DNA of 64,000 nucleotides, from positions 1 through 64,000 of the forward strand of contig JALOCI010000001.1 of assembly GCA_023227835.1 (NCBI GenBank), in the 5' to 3' direction. Position 1 is the first letter of the stretch, and every line of letters starts with the position of its first letter. The notes under the pieces are model-generated. The model was not told the DNA's origin. It made no database searches and was given only the letters and a program-made list of their open reading frames with translations. A program made the position numbers and the translations under genes. Below, one piece after another: positions 35,352-43,559 of the stretch. Origin of the DNA: Bacteroidales bacterium. Lineage in GTDB: Bacteria > Bacteroidota > Bacteroidia > Bacteroidales > UBA932.

Positions 35352-36206
35352 ATGGCTAAAGTAGTCTGGTTAGTGTCATATCCGAAATCCGGGAATACCT
35401 GGTTCAGGATGTTTCTTGCAAATTATACTAGCGATAGCCTGACCCCGCTGGCCTTGGGTGATATTAAGGAAACTCCCATATCGAGCAATGCTGAAGAGTT
35501 TGAAGAGGAGACAGGGCTTAATCCCTTTGAGTTGACACCCGAAGAAGTCGATTTATACAGAGCGGACTGTTACAGGTCTCAAGCTACAAGAGTTGCAGAT
35601 CAGCTGCTCTACAAAAAAACACACGATGCATATTCAATGAACAGTATGGGAACGCCTGTTTTTCCTGCTGATATAAGTTACGGAGCAGTATATTTTGTGC
35701 GTAACCCGATGGATGTATGTGTCTCTTATGCCAACCATGGCGCGACAGAGATAGAGCACATAGTAAAATTAATGATAAACGAGGATGCCAGTATAGCAGG
35801 GAAGAGAGCCGGGCAGTTAAGGCAGATGCTGTTTTCGTGGGAGGGGCACTATCGTAGCTGGCACACTCAAACTGAAATACCGCTTCACACCGTCCGGTAT
35901 GAGGACATGATAAACAACCCTGTAGAAACCTTTGGTTCAATAGTGAGATTTTTAAATCTGGAATTTGATCTTTCCAGATTGAAAAGGGCCATTTCTAACA
36001 GTGATTTTGATGTACTTAAAAAATTCGAGAAAGAGCAAGGCTTCAAAGAAAGAATGCAGAATTGTGACAATTTTTTCTGGAAAGGGAAAATAGGCAACTA
36101 TAGAAATTTTTTAAATAAAGAACAAACAGACAGACTTGTCTCTAATTTTTCAGCTCTGATGAGTGAGCTAGGTTATATAGATAAAAAAGGAATGTTGACA
36201 ATTTAA
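35352..36206 (+). CDS. PAPS-dependent sulfotransferase
   Basis: Transfers sulfate from PAPS to a hydroxyl group. 284 residues from the ATG at 35352, 1 bp after the kinase stop; the longer frame from 35316 overlaps the kinase. The 5'-phosphosulfate loop is VSYPKSGNTWFRMF at the N-terminus, and the 3'-phosphate motif is YFVRNPMDVCVSYANH (about 115-130), both complete. A C-terminal GNYRNFLNKEQ matches the last PAPS-binding region of cytosolic-type sulfotransferases. It lies inside the lasso operon, and a PAPS-synthesis operon adjoins on the opposite strand, so the lasso peptide is the most likely acceptor. The predicted cores have no Tyr; Ser or Thr would be the target. Confidence 0.92.
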   Translation: MAKVVWLVSYPKSGNTWFRMFLANYTSDSLTPLALGDIKETPISSNAEEFEEETGLNPFELTPEEVDLYRADCYRSQATRVADQLLYKKTHDAYSMNSMGTPVFPADISYGAVYFVRNPMDVCVSYANHGATEIEHIVKLMINEDASIAGKRAGQLRQMLFSWEGHYRSWHTQTEIPLHTVRYEDMINNPVETFGSIVRFLNLEFDLSRLKRAISNSDFDVLKKFEKEQGFKERMQNCDNFFWKGKIGNYRNFLNKEQTDRLVSNFSALMSELGYIDKKGMLTI

Positions 36207-36216
36207 AACAAATAAA

Positions 36217-36483
36217 ATGAAAGTATATTGCAGAAATAAAAACATTATAGACGGCTCAATTGATGATAACCAGGTAATGATGCATATCGAGAAAGGTAAG
36301 TATTTCGGTCTTAACGCGGTTGGTAAACGAATATGGGAGTTGATAGAGAAGCCGAAATCACTTGAAGAGATCGTCGGACAACTCACCGAAGAGTATGATG
36401 TTCCGGAGGGGCAATGTGCAAAGGAGGTCGTTTCTTTTCTGGAGATGGCAATCCGTCATGATATTGTAAAGATTGATGAGTAA
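36217..36483 (+). CDS. PqqD-like lasso B1 protein (RiPP recognition element)
   Basis: 88 residues of the PqqD fold. MHIEKGKYFGLNAVGKRIWE, then EKPKSLEEIVGQLTEEYDVP and a helical end. Lasso B1 proteins bind the leader peptide and deliver it to the B2 protease; the beta-strand groove would hold the W-x-x-P leader motif. It is 10 bp after the sulfotransferase and overlaps the B2 gene by 8 bp, the usual split B1/B2 arrangement outside Proteobacteria. Confidence 0.9.
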   Translation: MKVYCRNKNIIDGSIDDNQVMMHIEKGKYFGLNAVGKRIWELIEKPKSLEEIVGQLTEEYDVPEGQCAKEVVSFLEMAIRHDIVKIDE

Positions 36484-36889
36484 TATAAAGGCATATACCA
36501 GATTGCCCAAAAGAGACCGGCTTCTGTTTTGGGAGGCACTCTTTTATCTTTTCACTTCAAAGCTCCTGCTTATGCTGCCTTTTCGTCACTGCCTCAAATT
36601 ATTAAAACAAGAGAGCCCGGGAGCAGCCCAGCCCTCTCCGGAGGGGCTTCGCCGCATAAGAGATGCTGTAAGCAGGGCTAACAAACTTGCTTTTTGGAAA
36701 AATACGTGTATTGTAAAATCCTTTGCTGCGCGCTTTATGTTACAAAGAAGGAAGATCAATTCGGAAATGTTTTACGGCGTAAGAATCATTGAGGGAAAAC
36801 TGGAGGCACATGCATGGCTTGTTGCCGGGGATGTGTCAATCACACCAAAGGGGCGTCAGGATAATATGAAAGTTATTTACAAAATCTGA
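36476..36889 (+). CDS. Lasso B2 leader peptidase (transglutaminase-like)
   Basis: Cuts the leader after the residue at -1 so that the cyclase can act on the free core N-terminus. 137 residues from the ATG at 36476, which overlaps the end of B1. The Cys-His-Asp triad is visible: Cys78 in FWKNTCIVKSFAARFML, His112 in LEAHAWLVAGD and Asp119. The N-terminal helix (LLFWEALFYLFTSKLLLMLP) is typical of B2 proteins. The 3' end overlaps the convergent CysNC gene by 17 bp, so transcripts from both sides meet here. Confidence 0.92.
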   Translation: MSNIKAYTRLPKRDRLLFWEALFYLFTSKLLLMLPFRHCLKLLKQESPGAAQPSPEGLRRIRDAVSRANKLAFWKNTCIVKSFAARFMLQRRKINSEMFYGVRIIEGKLEAHAWLVAGDVSITPKGRQDNMKVIYKI

Positions 36890-38816
36890 GATTATTTATA
36901 ACAGCTTGCATTTTTTCTAAAGATTCCTCAATCGTTTCACTCCCTGTATTCAGATGTATATCGGGAATTTCCGGCGACTCGTAAGGTGCATCAACACCTG
37001 TGAGCCCTGTGAATTTGCCCTCTTTAAATTTGGCATACAGCCCCTTAGGGTCTCTTCTCCTGCATGTGTCAATATCAGCATCAACAAATACCTCAATAAA
37101 GTTCTCTCCTATGATTTCCCTTGCCATTTGCCTGTCTTTGACATAAGGAGATACAAATGCCGCAATAACAACCATACCGGCATCATTCATAAGCTTTGCA
37201 ACCTCTGCGGCTCTACGGATATTTTCGCAACGATCCTCAGGAGAAAATCCGAGATCCGAATTCAGTCCGTGACGAAGGTTGTCGCCGTCCAGGATAGCTA
37301 CATGAACTCCATGCTCAAATAACTGAGATTCGAGCAAACGTGCAATAGTCGATTTTCCTGATCCGCTTAATCCTGTTAACCATATAGTTGCTGTCCTGTG
37401 TCCAAAAAGACTATTTCTACGGATTGTGTCAATATAACTCTTTTCCTTGAAAATAAATGGCTTTTCATGTTTTAAAGAACTTTGCTCGACTACCTGTTCC
37501 AGAATTATTCCTGCTCCGCTTGTCGCATTACTGTTCCTGTCAATCAATATGAACGAGCCCATTGTACTATTTCTTCTGAATGTGTCATATACAAGAGGGC
37601 GCTGAAGTACAATCTCTACACGTCCTATGTCATTCAGACACAATTTGTCCGAATAAGACCTGGTAAGCTCATTAATGTCATATTTATACCGGATAGCCCG
37701 TATTCGGGCCGGGATTAGCTGAGTGTTGCATTTAAACAAAAACTCAGATCCGCATTCAAGGGGAGCATTATCCATCCATACTATCATTGACTCGATGACA
37801 TTACCTGTAACAGGGATGTTGTTCGGTTTTGATAATACACATCCACGGGAAATATCAACCTCATCTTCGGTAGTGATTACAACAGGAAGTGGAGCAAAAG
37901 CCTCTTCAAGACTCCCGTCAAAAGTTTCTATACTCTTGACCCTTGTACGCCGGTGAGATGGCAATACTGCAATCTCATCTCCTTTCCTGACAATTCCTGA
38001 AGCAATCGTACCCGCGTATCCTCTGAAAAAAGAGTCAGGTCGGATTACATACTGAACCGGAAAACGGAAATCAATAAGATTACGGTTGTTTGTAACATGG
38101 AGCTTTTCAAGATAGTTCAGTAAAGGGCCTCCCATAAACCACGACATATTTGCGGAACTCTCCACAACATTTTCTCCGGTAAGGGCAGATATCGGAATAA
38201 AATGTATAGCGTCAATGTTAAGTTTTTCGGAAAAAGCCAGAAAATCACTCTTTATCGATTCAAAGATTTCTTGTCTGTAACCAACAGAATCCATTTTATT
38301 GACTACAACGACAATATTCCTGATTCCCATTATGGTCGCTATCAGAGAGTGCCTCCTGGTCTGGGGTCTGACGCCATTCCCGGCATCAATAAGAATCATT
38401 GCAACTTCACAATGAGATGCCCCTGTAGCCATATTCCTGGTATATTGCTCATGTCCTGGAGCATCACAAATAATGAAGCTCTTCTGCTCTGTTGAAAAAT
38501 AGCGGTAAGCAACATCAATCGTGATTCCTTGCTCCCTTTCGGCTTTAAGACCGTCAGTAAGAAGAGAAAGGTCAATCTCATCCTGTGTCGTGTTGAATAC
38601 TTTTGAATCCTTGTATATGGAATCAAGATGATCTTTATAAATCAAATGAGAATCATACAGTAACCTTCCTATTAAGGTTGATTTCCCGTCATCGACACTG
38701 CCTGCCACCAGAATCCTCAGCCTCTCTTTTTGCTCATGGCTCTTCAGGTAGGATGACAGATCCTGTCGTATCCACTCCTGCTCACGTACTATGTATCTTG
38801 TGTTATCTGACTCCAT
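36873..38816 (-). CDS. cysNC: Sulfate adenylyltransferase subunit 1 / APS kinase fusion (CysN-CysC)
   Basis: 647 residues from the ATG at 38816, 4 bp after the cysD stop; an in-frame upstream start would overlap cysD. Residues 1-450 are the CysN GTPase, with P-loop AGSVDDGKST, DAPGHEQY and NKMD. The last about 175 residues are APS kinase (CysC) with P-loop GLSGSGKST and LDGDNLRHGL. With CysD it makes APS from sulfate and ATP, and the CysC domain phosphorylates it to PAPS. No sulfate-reduction genes (CysH, CysI, CysJ) are adjacent, so PAPS is meant for transfer, not assimilation; the only sulfotransferase in the window is at 35352. Confidence 0.95.
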   Translation of the reverse strand: MESDNTRYIVREQEWIRQDLSSYLKSHEQKERLRILVAGSVDDGKSTLIGRLLYDSHLIYKDHLDSIYKDSKVFNTTQDEIDLSLLTDGLKAEREQGITIDVAYRYFSTEQKSFIICDAPGHEQYTRNMATGASHCEVAMILIDAGNGVRPQTRRHSLIATIMGIRNIVVVVNKMDSVGYRQEIFESIKSDFLAFSEKLNIDAIHFIPISALTGENVVESSANMSWFMGGPLLNYLEKLHVTNNRNLIDFRFPVQYVIRPDSFFRGYAGTIASGIVRKGDEIAVLPSHRRTRVKSIETFDGSLEEAFAPLPVVITTEDEVDISRGCVLSKPNNIPVTGNVIESMIVWMDNAPLECGSEFLFKCNTQLIPARIRAIRYKYDINELTRSYSDKLCLNDIGRVEIVLQRPLVYDTFRRNSTMGSFILIDRNSNATSGAGIILEQVVEQSSLKHEKPFIFKEKSYIDTIRRNSLFGHRTATIWLTGLSGSGKSTIARLLESQLFEHGVHVAILDGDNLRHGLNSDLGFSPEDRCENIRRAAEVAKLMNDAGMVVIAAFVSPYVKDRQMAREIIGENFIEVFVDADIDTCRRRDPKGLYAKFKEGKFTGLTGVDAPYESPEIPDIHLNTGSETIEESLEKMQAVINNLRFCK

Positions 38817-38820
38817 TTTG

Positions 38821-39726
38821 TTAAAAGTATCCCTCACGTTTTTTCTCCTCCATCCCGGCTCCTCCATCAAAATCTATAACCCGTCCTTGCCTTTCAGAAG
38901 TTGTTACAAGCAACATCTCCCTGACAATCTCATCTATGGTTGTCGCATCCGACTCGATGGCTCCGGTTAGCGGATAACATCCTAGAGTTCTGAAACGCAC
39001 CATTTTATGACGGACTTCCTCTCCTGGATTCAGTTTCATCCTCTCATCGTCCACCATTATCAACGCACCGTTCCTCTCAACAACAGGCCTCTCTTTAGCA
39101 TAATAAAGCGGTACAATCGGTATCCGCTCACTCTGGATATACATCCAGATATCAAGCTCTGTCCAGTTCGACAGAGGAAACACCCGTATCGATTCGCCTT
39201 TGTTAACCTTCGTATTATAAAGATTCCATAGCTCAGGTCTCTGATTTTTCGGATCCCATTGTTGGTATTCATCCCTGAAGCTGAAAATCCGCTCCTTAGC
39301 GCGGGATTTTTCCTCATCCCTTCTTGCCCCGCCGAATGCTGCATCGAATCCGTAACGGGAGAGAGCCATCTTTAGTGCATCTGTCTTCATTACTCTCGTA
39401 TGAACCTCGGATCCGTTATCAAAGGGATTTATATTTTTAGCAAGGCCCTCGGGATTGGTAAAGACAATAAGTTTAAACCCAATCTCCCTGCTCATCCTTT
39501 CACGGAACTCAATCATTTGCCGGAATTTCCATCCTGTATCGATATGCATAAGCGGAAAAGGAATCTTGTCCGGGTAGAAGGCCTTTTGTGCAAGACGCAG
39601 CATTACCGAAGAGTCCTTCCCTATTGAATACAGCATTACCGGATTTTCAAAATTGGCGGCGACCTCCCTTATTATTTCAATTGCCTCTGTCTCCAACTGT
39701 TTCAGATGGGTAATCCTGTAATCCAT
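38821..39726 (-). CDS. cysD: Sulfate adenylyltransferase subunit 2 (CysD)
   Basis: 301 residues of the PP-loop family. The ATP-binding motif is LYSIGKDSSVMLRLAQKAF near residues 33-50, followed by LMHIDTGWKFRQMIEFRE and FGGARRDEEKSRAKER, all standard CysD signatures; the length is normal. It transfers AMP to sulfate in complex with CysN. It is the second gene of a minus-strand operon that starts with the TauE/SafE-like permease (7 bp upstream) and ends with cysNC. Confidence 0.96.
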   Translation of the reverse strand: MDYRITHLKQLETEAIEIIREVAANFENPVMLYSIGKDSSVMLRLAQKAFYPDKIPFPLMHIDTGWKFRQMIEFRERMSREIGFKLIVFTNPEGLAKNINPFDNGSEVHTRVMKTDALKMALSRYGFDAAFGGARRDEEKSRAKERIFSFRDEYQQWDPKNQRPELWNLYNTKVNKGESIRVFPLSNWTELDIWMYIQSERIPIVPLYYAKERPVVERNGALIMVDDERMKLNPGEEVRHKMVRFRTLGCYPLTGAIESDATTIDEIVREMLLVTTSERQGRVIDFDGGAGMEEKKREGYF

Positions 39727-39732
39727 AAAACA

Positions 39733-40638
39733 TTAATGTAAAAATTTCCATAAAGTGAGAATTCCTAAGCAAAGCGTAGCCCAGCCGATAGATTTTTTAA
39801 GAACCCCTTTCGGCAAAATTTTAATCGTCTTTGCTGCCGGGACAACACTTATAACAGATCCCATACACAACGGGACAGCGTAGAAAAGGCTCAGACTCCC
39901 ACCAAGACTAAAGAACAACACAAGCCCCATAAGGCATGTAAAACATTCGCAAAGAGATGTGACCGCAACCGCCTCTTTCTCTTTTATTCCGGCAGTGAGT
40001 TGGCCGCCAGTCATCAAAGGACCGTACCCGCCACCTGACACACTCTTGTTAAAAGCAGCAATGGTACCGAGAATCATAAGCCTCGATTTGCTTACAGAAC
40101 CTCCGGACTCCACGGACTTAAGCTCTCTCCGATTGAGTATATATGTGTTGTATATGAGGTAAATGCCTATTGAGACGATCATAATGCCTATATAGAGATT
40201 CGCATATTGTTGCCCGAAAGATTTCAACTTGCTCCCTATTATGGCCGCAGCAAGGACTCCTATCACAGAGGGGACGGCAAGAAGGATAATTGCTCTCCGG
40301 ATTCTGTTGTCATTCTTCAGGTCAACATTACCTTCTCTGTGGTGGGCAATACCGGCGAACAAGCCGGTCAGAAACTCAGACAGCAGGATGGCTGGTACAA
40401 TCTCGACCCTTGCAATACCAATTGTAAGCAAAAGAGGAGTGAGAGTTGTCCCGTAACCCATACCCAGAGAGCTGTCTATGTACTCACAAAAAGAGGAGAC
40501 AAAGAATAGCGAGATAAATATCAGAATTTCAGGCAGAGATACGACCGCTCCGCTGTATGAGGAAAAAAATATGGCTACAACAGCAGCCAGAAGTAAACAG
40601 AATATCCAGAGGATAATAATTAATCGGGTTCGGTTCAT
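39733..40638 (-). CDS. TauE/SafE family membrane permease, probable sulfate-related transporter
   Basis: 301 residues, about eight membrane segments, with the two-fold pattern of the TauE/SafE family (FCEYIDSSLGMGYGTTLTPL and FNKSVSGGGYGPLMTGGQ, the repeated loop signatures). Members move sulfite, sulfoacetate, sulfate or related anions. As the first gene of the cysD-cysNC operon it probably imports the sulfate that feeds PAPS synthesis. This role is inferred from position; the family alone does not settle direction or substrate. Confidence 0.85.
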   Translation of the reverse strand: MNRTRLIIILWIFCLLLAAVVAIFFSSYSGAVVSLPEILIFISLFFVSSFCEYIDSSLGMGYGTTLTPLLLTIGIARVEIVPAILLSEFLTGLFAGIAHHREGNVDLKNDNRIRRAIILLAVPSVIGVLAAAIIGSKLKSFGQQYANLYIGIMIVSIGIYLIYNTYILNRRELKSVESGGSVSKSRLMILGTIAAFNKSVSGGGYGPLMTGGQLTAGIKEKEAVAVTSLCECFTCLMGLVLFFSLGGSLSLFYAVPLCMGSVISVVPAAKTIKILPKGVLKKSIGWATLCLGILTLWKFLH

Positions 40639-40685
40639 TAATTGATTTTCTAATGTAAAATTAGTTAAAAACGCTTAATGTTAAA

Positions 40686-40693
40686 TATCTTTG
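40686..40693 (+). promoter_or_regulatory. -7 box for the nucleotidyltransferase/exporter genes
   Basis: TATCTTTG fits TAnnTTTG and lies 18 bp before the ATG at 40712. The -33 element is weak (TTAG at about 40663). It sits in the 73-bp gap shared with the divergent permease-cysD-cysNC operon, so both units may be switched together. Confidence 0.45.
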
Positions 40694-40711
40694 ATAAAGA
40701 AATAGGATTTT

Positions 40712-41734
40712 ATGGACGGAAAATTTACAGATCGCACCTATCTTCACGACAGACACAGACTGAGCCATCAGCAGATAGATAAGTTGCTTGGAGAAAACCG
40801 GGCCGCTGAATTTATATCAGAAAAGGTCAAACTGCTTGAGGATGTGAAGAATCTGTTGTTTATTGCTGACTTGTTTGTACAAAACAATATAGAGTTTGTT
40901 TGTCTCAAGGGAGCATTACTATCGTACAGGTTATATAAAGACCCTGCAGTCAGGGTTTCTCATGACATTGATATTTTAATAAGTAGAGATAACGTAGGAC
41001 CGACAGCTGATCTACTGCTGAAAAACGGGTTTAATCTAAATAAAGGAGTTGTTTGGCCGGCACAAATGTCTCAACGTAATCTTATTCTCAAGAATGAACA
41101 ACATCTAAGCTTTTATAACAACTCGATTAAGTGCTGTGTTGAGATGCACTGGACTCTTATGCAGGGACTGGCAGTTACACAGAATCAGCTGAAAGCGATT
41201 ACTGATGAAAATCTGGACACAGAGCTACTTGCCGGAAGAGAGCTTACAACTCTATCAAGGGAGCTTGAACTGATTTTTCTGCTTATACACGGTTCGAGAC
41301 ATGCATGGTGTCGTCTGAAATGGCTTGTTGATATAAAGGATTATCCGTTTGAGGAAATAGATAAGGAGAAATTTTATGAACTTGTCAGCAAGATGAAAGC
41401 AGAACGAATCGTATCACAGACTAATATTCTGTTAGAAAAACTGTTTAATGTCACTATGCCTTTCAAGGAGGAGGTCAAATTACCGGAAAGGCTTGTAAAA
41501 TACCCTCTTCATGCGCTTGATGCCACTATAGAGGTCAGTCTCAGCCTGAAAGAGAATTTACAGATGATGCGATACAGGTGGAATATGTTCGGAAACCATT
41601 ATTATAAGGTGAGGTTTTTTTCTGCTCTCTTTTACAGAGGCGGGGACCTCTCTGCTATTGATTCTGCTTCGACTATTATTTACTACCTTTATAGACCGTA
41701 CAGTTTGATAAAAAGGAGGCTGTTCAATGCGTGA
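40712..41734 (+). CDS. NTP_transf_5 nucleotidyltransferase of lasso clusters
   Basis: 340 residues of the NTP_transf_5 group. The core FVCLKGALLSYRLYKDPAVR with SHDIDILISRDNVGPTADLL has the two-Asp metal motif (DIDIL) of nucleotidyltransferases. This family recurs in lasso clusters that also have the HPr-like kinase; its reaction there is not established. It may add a nucleotide or sugar-phosphate to the phosphorylated peptide, or act in self-protection. It overlaps the exporter gene by 8 bp and thus belongs to the lasso operon despite the intervening cys operon. Confidence 0.82.
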   Translation: MDGKFTDRTYLHDRHRLSHQQIDKLLGENRAAEFISEKVKLLEDVKNLLFIADLFVQNNIEFVCLKGALLSYRLYKDPAVRVSHDIDILISRDNVGPTADLLLKNGFNLNKGVVWPAQMSQRNLILKNEQHLSFYNNSIKCCVEMHWTLMQGLAVTQNQLKAITDENLDTELLAGRELTTLSRELELIFLLIHGSRHAWCRLKWLVDIKDYPFEEIDKEKFYELVSKMKAERIVSQTNILLEKLFNVTMPFKEEVKLPERLVKYPLHALDATIEVSLSLKENLQMMRYRWNMFGNHYYKVRFFSALFYRGGDLSAIDSASTIIYYLYRPYSLIKRRLFNA

Positions 41735-43418
41735 CAAGATTTTCCTTTTCAGAAGTTTTAGCTACTTTTTCAGATACAAGCCATTAAAGCTTATTTCAAT
41801 CTTTTTGTCCACACTAATTCAGGGATTCACCCAGGGTATTACCATCGTTCTCCTTATCCCTTTACTGGGCCTTCTGGATCATAATCAGGCAGCCTCTTCT
41901 GGAAATAAATGGGCAGATATGATCAACCCTCTCTTTGACACAATCGGAGTGAGAGTATCCTTGCCTCTGATTTTATCAATATATGGTGTATGTATTCTGT
42001 CCATTGCTTTGATCAACTATTTTCAATCTGTCAGTCAGGTATCATATCAGCAAGGATTCTCATTTCATACGCGCAGGAGATTATATAAAAAGGTGATAAC
42101 CAGCGATTGGAACTTTCTTAACGGTAAGAGCAAACATAATCATATCCAGGTCCTTACAACAGAAATACCAAAAATGTCCACATATTATTACTATTACCTG
42201 GAACTGACAAAGAAGCTGATCTTTATCTTGACTCATGTTGTTCTGGCCGCTTTGATATCTTGGTATTTTACATTATTAGTTGTGGTTTCAGGTACTTTGG
42301 TTTTTGTCTTTCTGAGAGGCTACCTGAAGCAGGCATCACTTCTCGGAGCCGGGAATATTCAGATATCCAGAAAAATGCTCAAACAAATTGATGATTTCTG
42401 GCAGACGGTAAAAATTGCGAAGGTCCACAACTCTGAAGAGTTCTATTACAAGAAATTCAACGATTCAAACATGTTGATGCTGGCCAATCAATGCAGACAA
42501 ACAAAAAACAGGGCTTTACCGCAACTTCTGTTTACACTTGCAGGAATATTGACCCTCACACTCTTTGTCTATTTTGCATACAACATAGCACACATAGCCT
42601 TACCGGCTCTTTTTGTTCTCATAATTCTATTTGCAAGAATATTCCCCCAGTTCATGAGTGTAAACAACGACATGAATATGCTATTGTCGATGGAGGAATC
42701 TGTAAAGATGGTTCTTAAACTTGATGAGGAGATACCGGAGCGCGATTTCGACAAGGCAGAGGGCACAGACGGGCTGGCATTCAAAGAGAGTCTTGAGATA
42801 AAAAACCTGACATTCTCTTATGACAAAGAAAAATTCATATTCAGGAATTTTTCTGAATCAATACCTGTAAAAACCATAACCGGTGTTACTGGGAAATCAG
42901 GATGCGGCAAAACTACTCTGCTGGATATTATTGCTGGTGTTCAGAGTGCGGAAGGTTCATTATTCGTGGACGGTGCAGAGCTGAGACGTGAAAATATGCC
43001 TCAGTGGAGAAGAATGATCGGATATCTGCCTCAGGACTCTTTCTTTATTGACGGGACAATAAGAGAAAACCTGATATGGGACAGTACCACTGACATTGAT
43101 GATGAAAGCATTATGAATGTACTTAGGAGTGTTGATGCAGAAGAACTTGTCTCGCGACATAAAATGGGACTCGACACATACGTGGCTAACTATCCGTACC
43201 ATTTTTCCGGAGGAGAGAGACAACGCCTTGCCCTGGCCCGCATCCTGATCCGTAAACCTCAGCTTCTTTTACTTGACGAAGCTACCTCATCACTGGATGT
43301 CGCTTCAGAGGCTCAGATAATGGAGTGTCTCGTACGTCTTAAAGAGAGTGTCACAATTATCTTCGTCACACACAGACAGAATTTACGTGGCTATTTTGAT
43401 AAGATTATTGCTTTTTAA
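41727..43418 (+). CDS. ABC transporter (permease-ATPase fusion), probable lasso exporter
   Basis: 563 residues. Residues 1-320 form six membrane helices of an exporter-type ABC permease; about 345-563 are the ATPase with Walker A GKSGCGKTTL, signature FSGGERQRLALAR and Walker B LLLLDEATSSLD. It is a half-transporter that works as a dimer, like McjD, which both exports microcin J25 and protects the producer. No peptidase C39 domain is fused, as expected because B2 removes the leader. It closes the lasso region; the next gene is a FISUMP lipoprotein with its own promoter. Confidence 0.9.
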   Translation: MRDKIFLFRSFSYFFRYKPLKLISIFLSTLIQGFTQGITIVLLIPLLGLLDHNQAASSGNKWADMINPLFDTIGVRVSLPLILSIYGVCILSIALINYFQSVSQVSYQQGFSFHTRRRLYKKVITSDWNFLNGKSKHNHIQVLTTEIPKMSTYYYYYLELTKKLIFILTHVVLAALISWYFTLLVVVSGTLVFVFLRGYLKQASLLGAGNIQISRKMLKQIDDFWQTVKIAKVHNSEEFYYKKFNDSNMLMLANQCRQTKNRALPQLLFTLAGILTLTLFVYFAYNIAHIALPALFVLIILFARIFPQFMSVNNDMNMLLSMEESVKMVLKLDEEIPERDFDKAEGTDGLAFKESLEIKNLTFSYDKEKFIFRNFSESIPVKTITGVTGKSGCGKTTLLDIIAGVQSAEGSLFVDGAELRRENMPQWRRMIGYLPQDSFFIDGTIRENLIWDSTTDIDDESIMNVLRSVDAEELVSRHKMGLDTYVANYPYHFSGGERQRLALARILIRKPQLLLLDEATSSLDVASEAQIMECLVRLKESVTIIFVTHRQNLRGYFDKIIAF

Positions 43419-43491
43419 AAAAATCTTGGTGGAATTTCAGACAAAACAAGGTATACCACAATATTTTATTACACAATTATGATATATTTTT

Positions 43492-43559
43492 TAAGTTTGT
43501 GTTGTGAAAATTGATGATGTAGGTTCCATATCACCAAAAATCAACAAATACTTAACAAA
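43492..43559 (+). promoter_or_regulatory. -7 box and conserved 5' leader, copy 2
   Basis: TAAGTTTG at 43492-43499, then the leader 43504-43559 that matches 30497-30552 and 46911-46967 almost base for base. A GTG frame through it reads VKIDDVGSISPKINK and overlaps the ATG of the lipoprotein gene. Confidence 0.6.
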
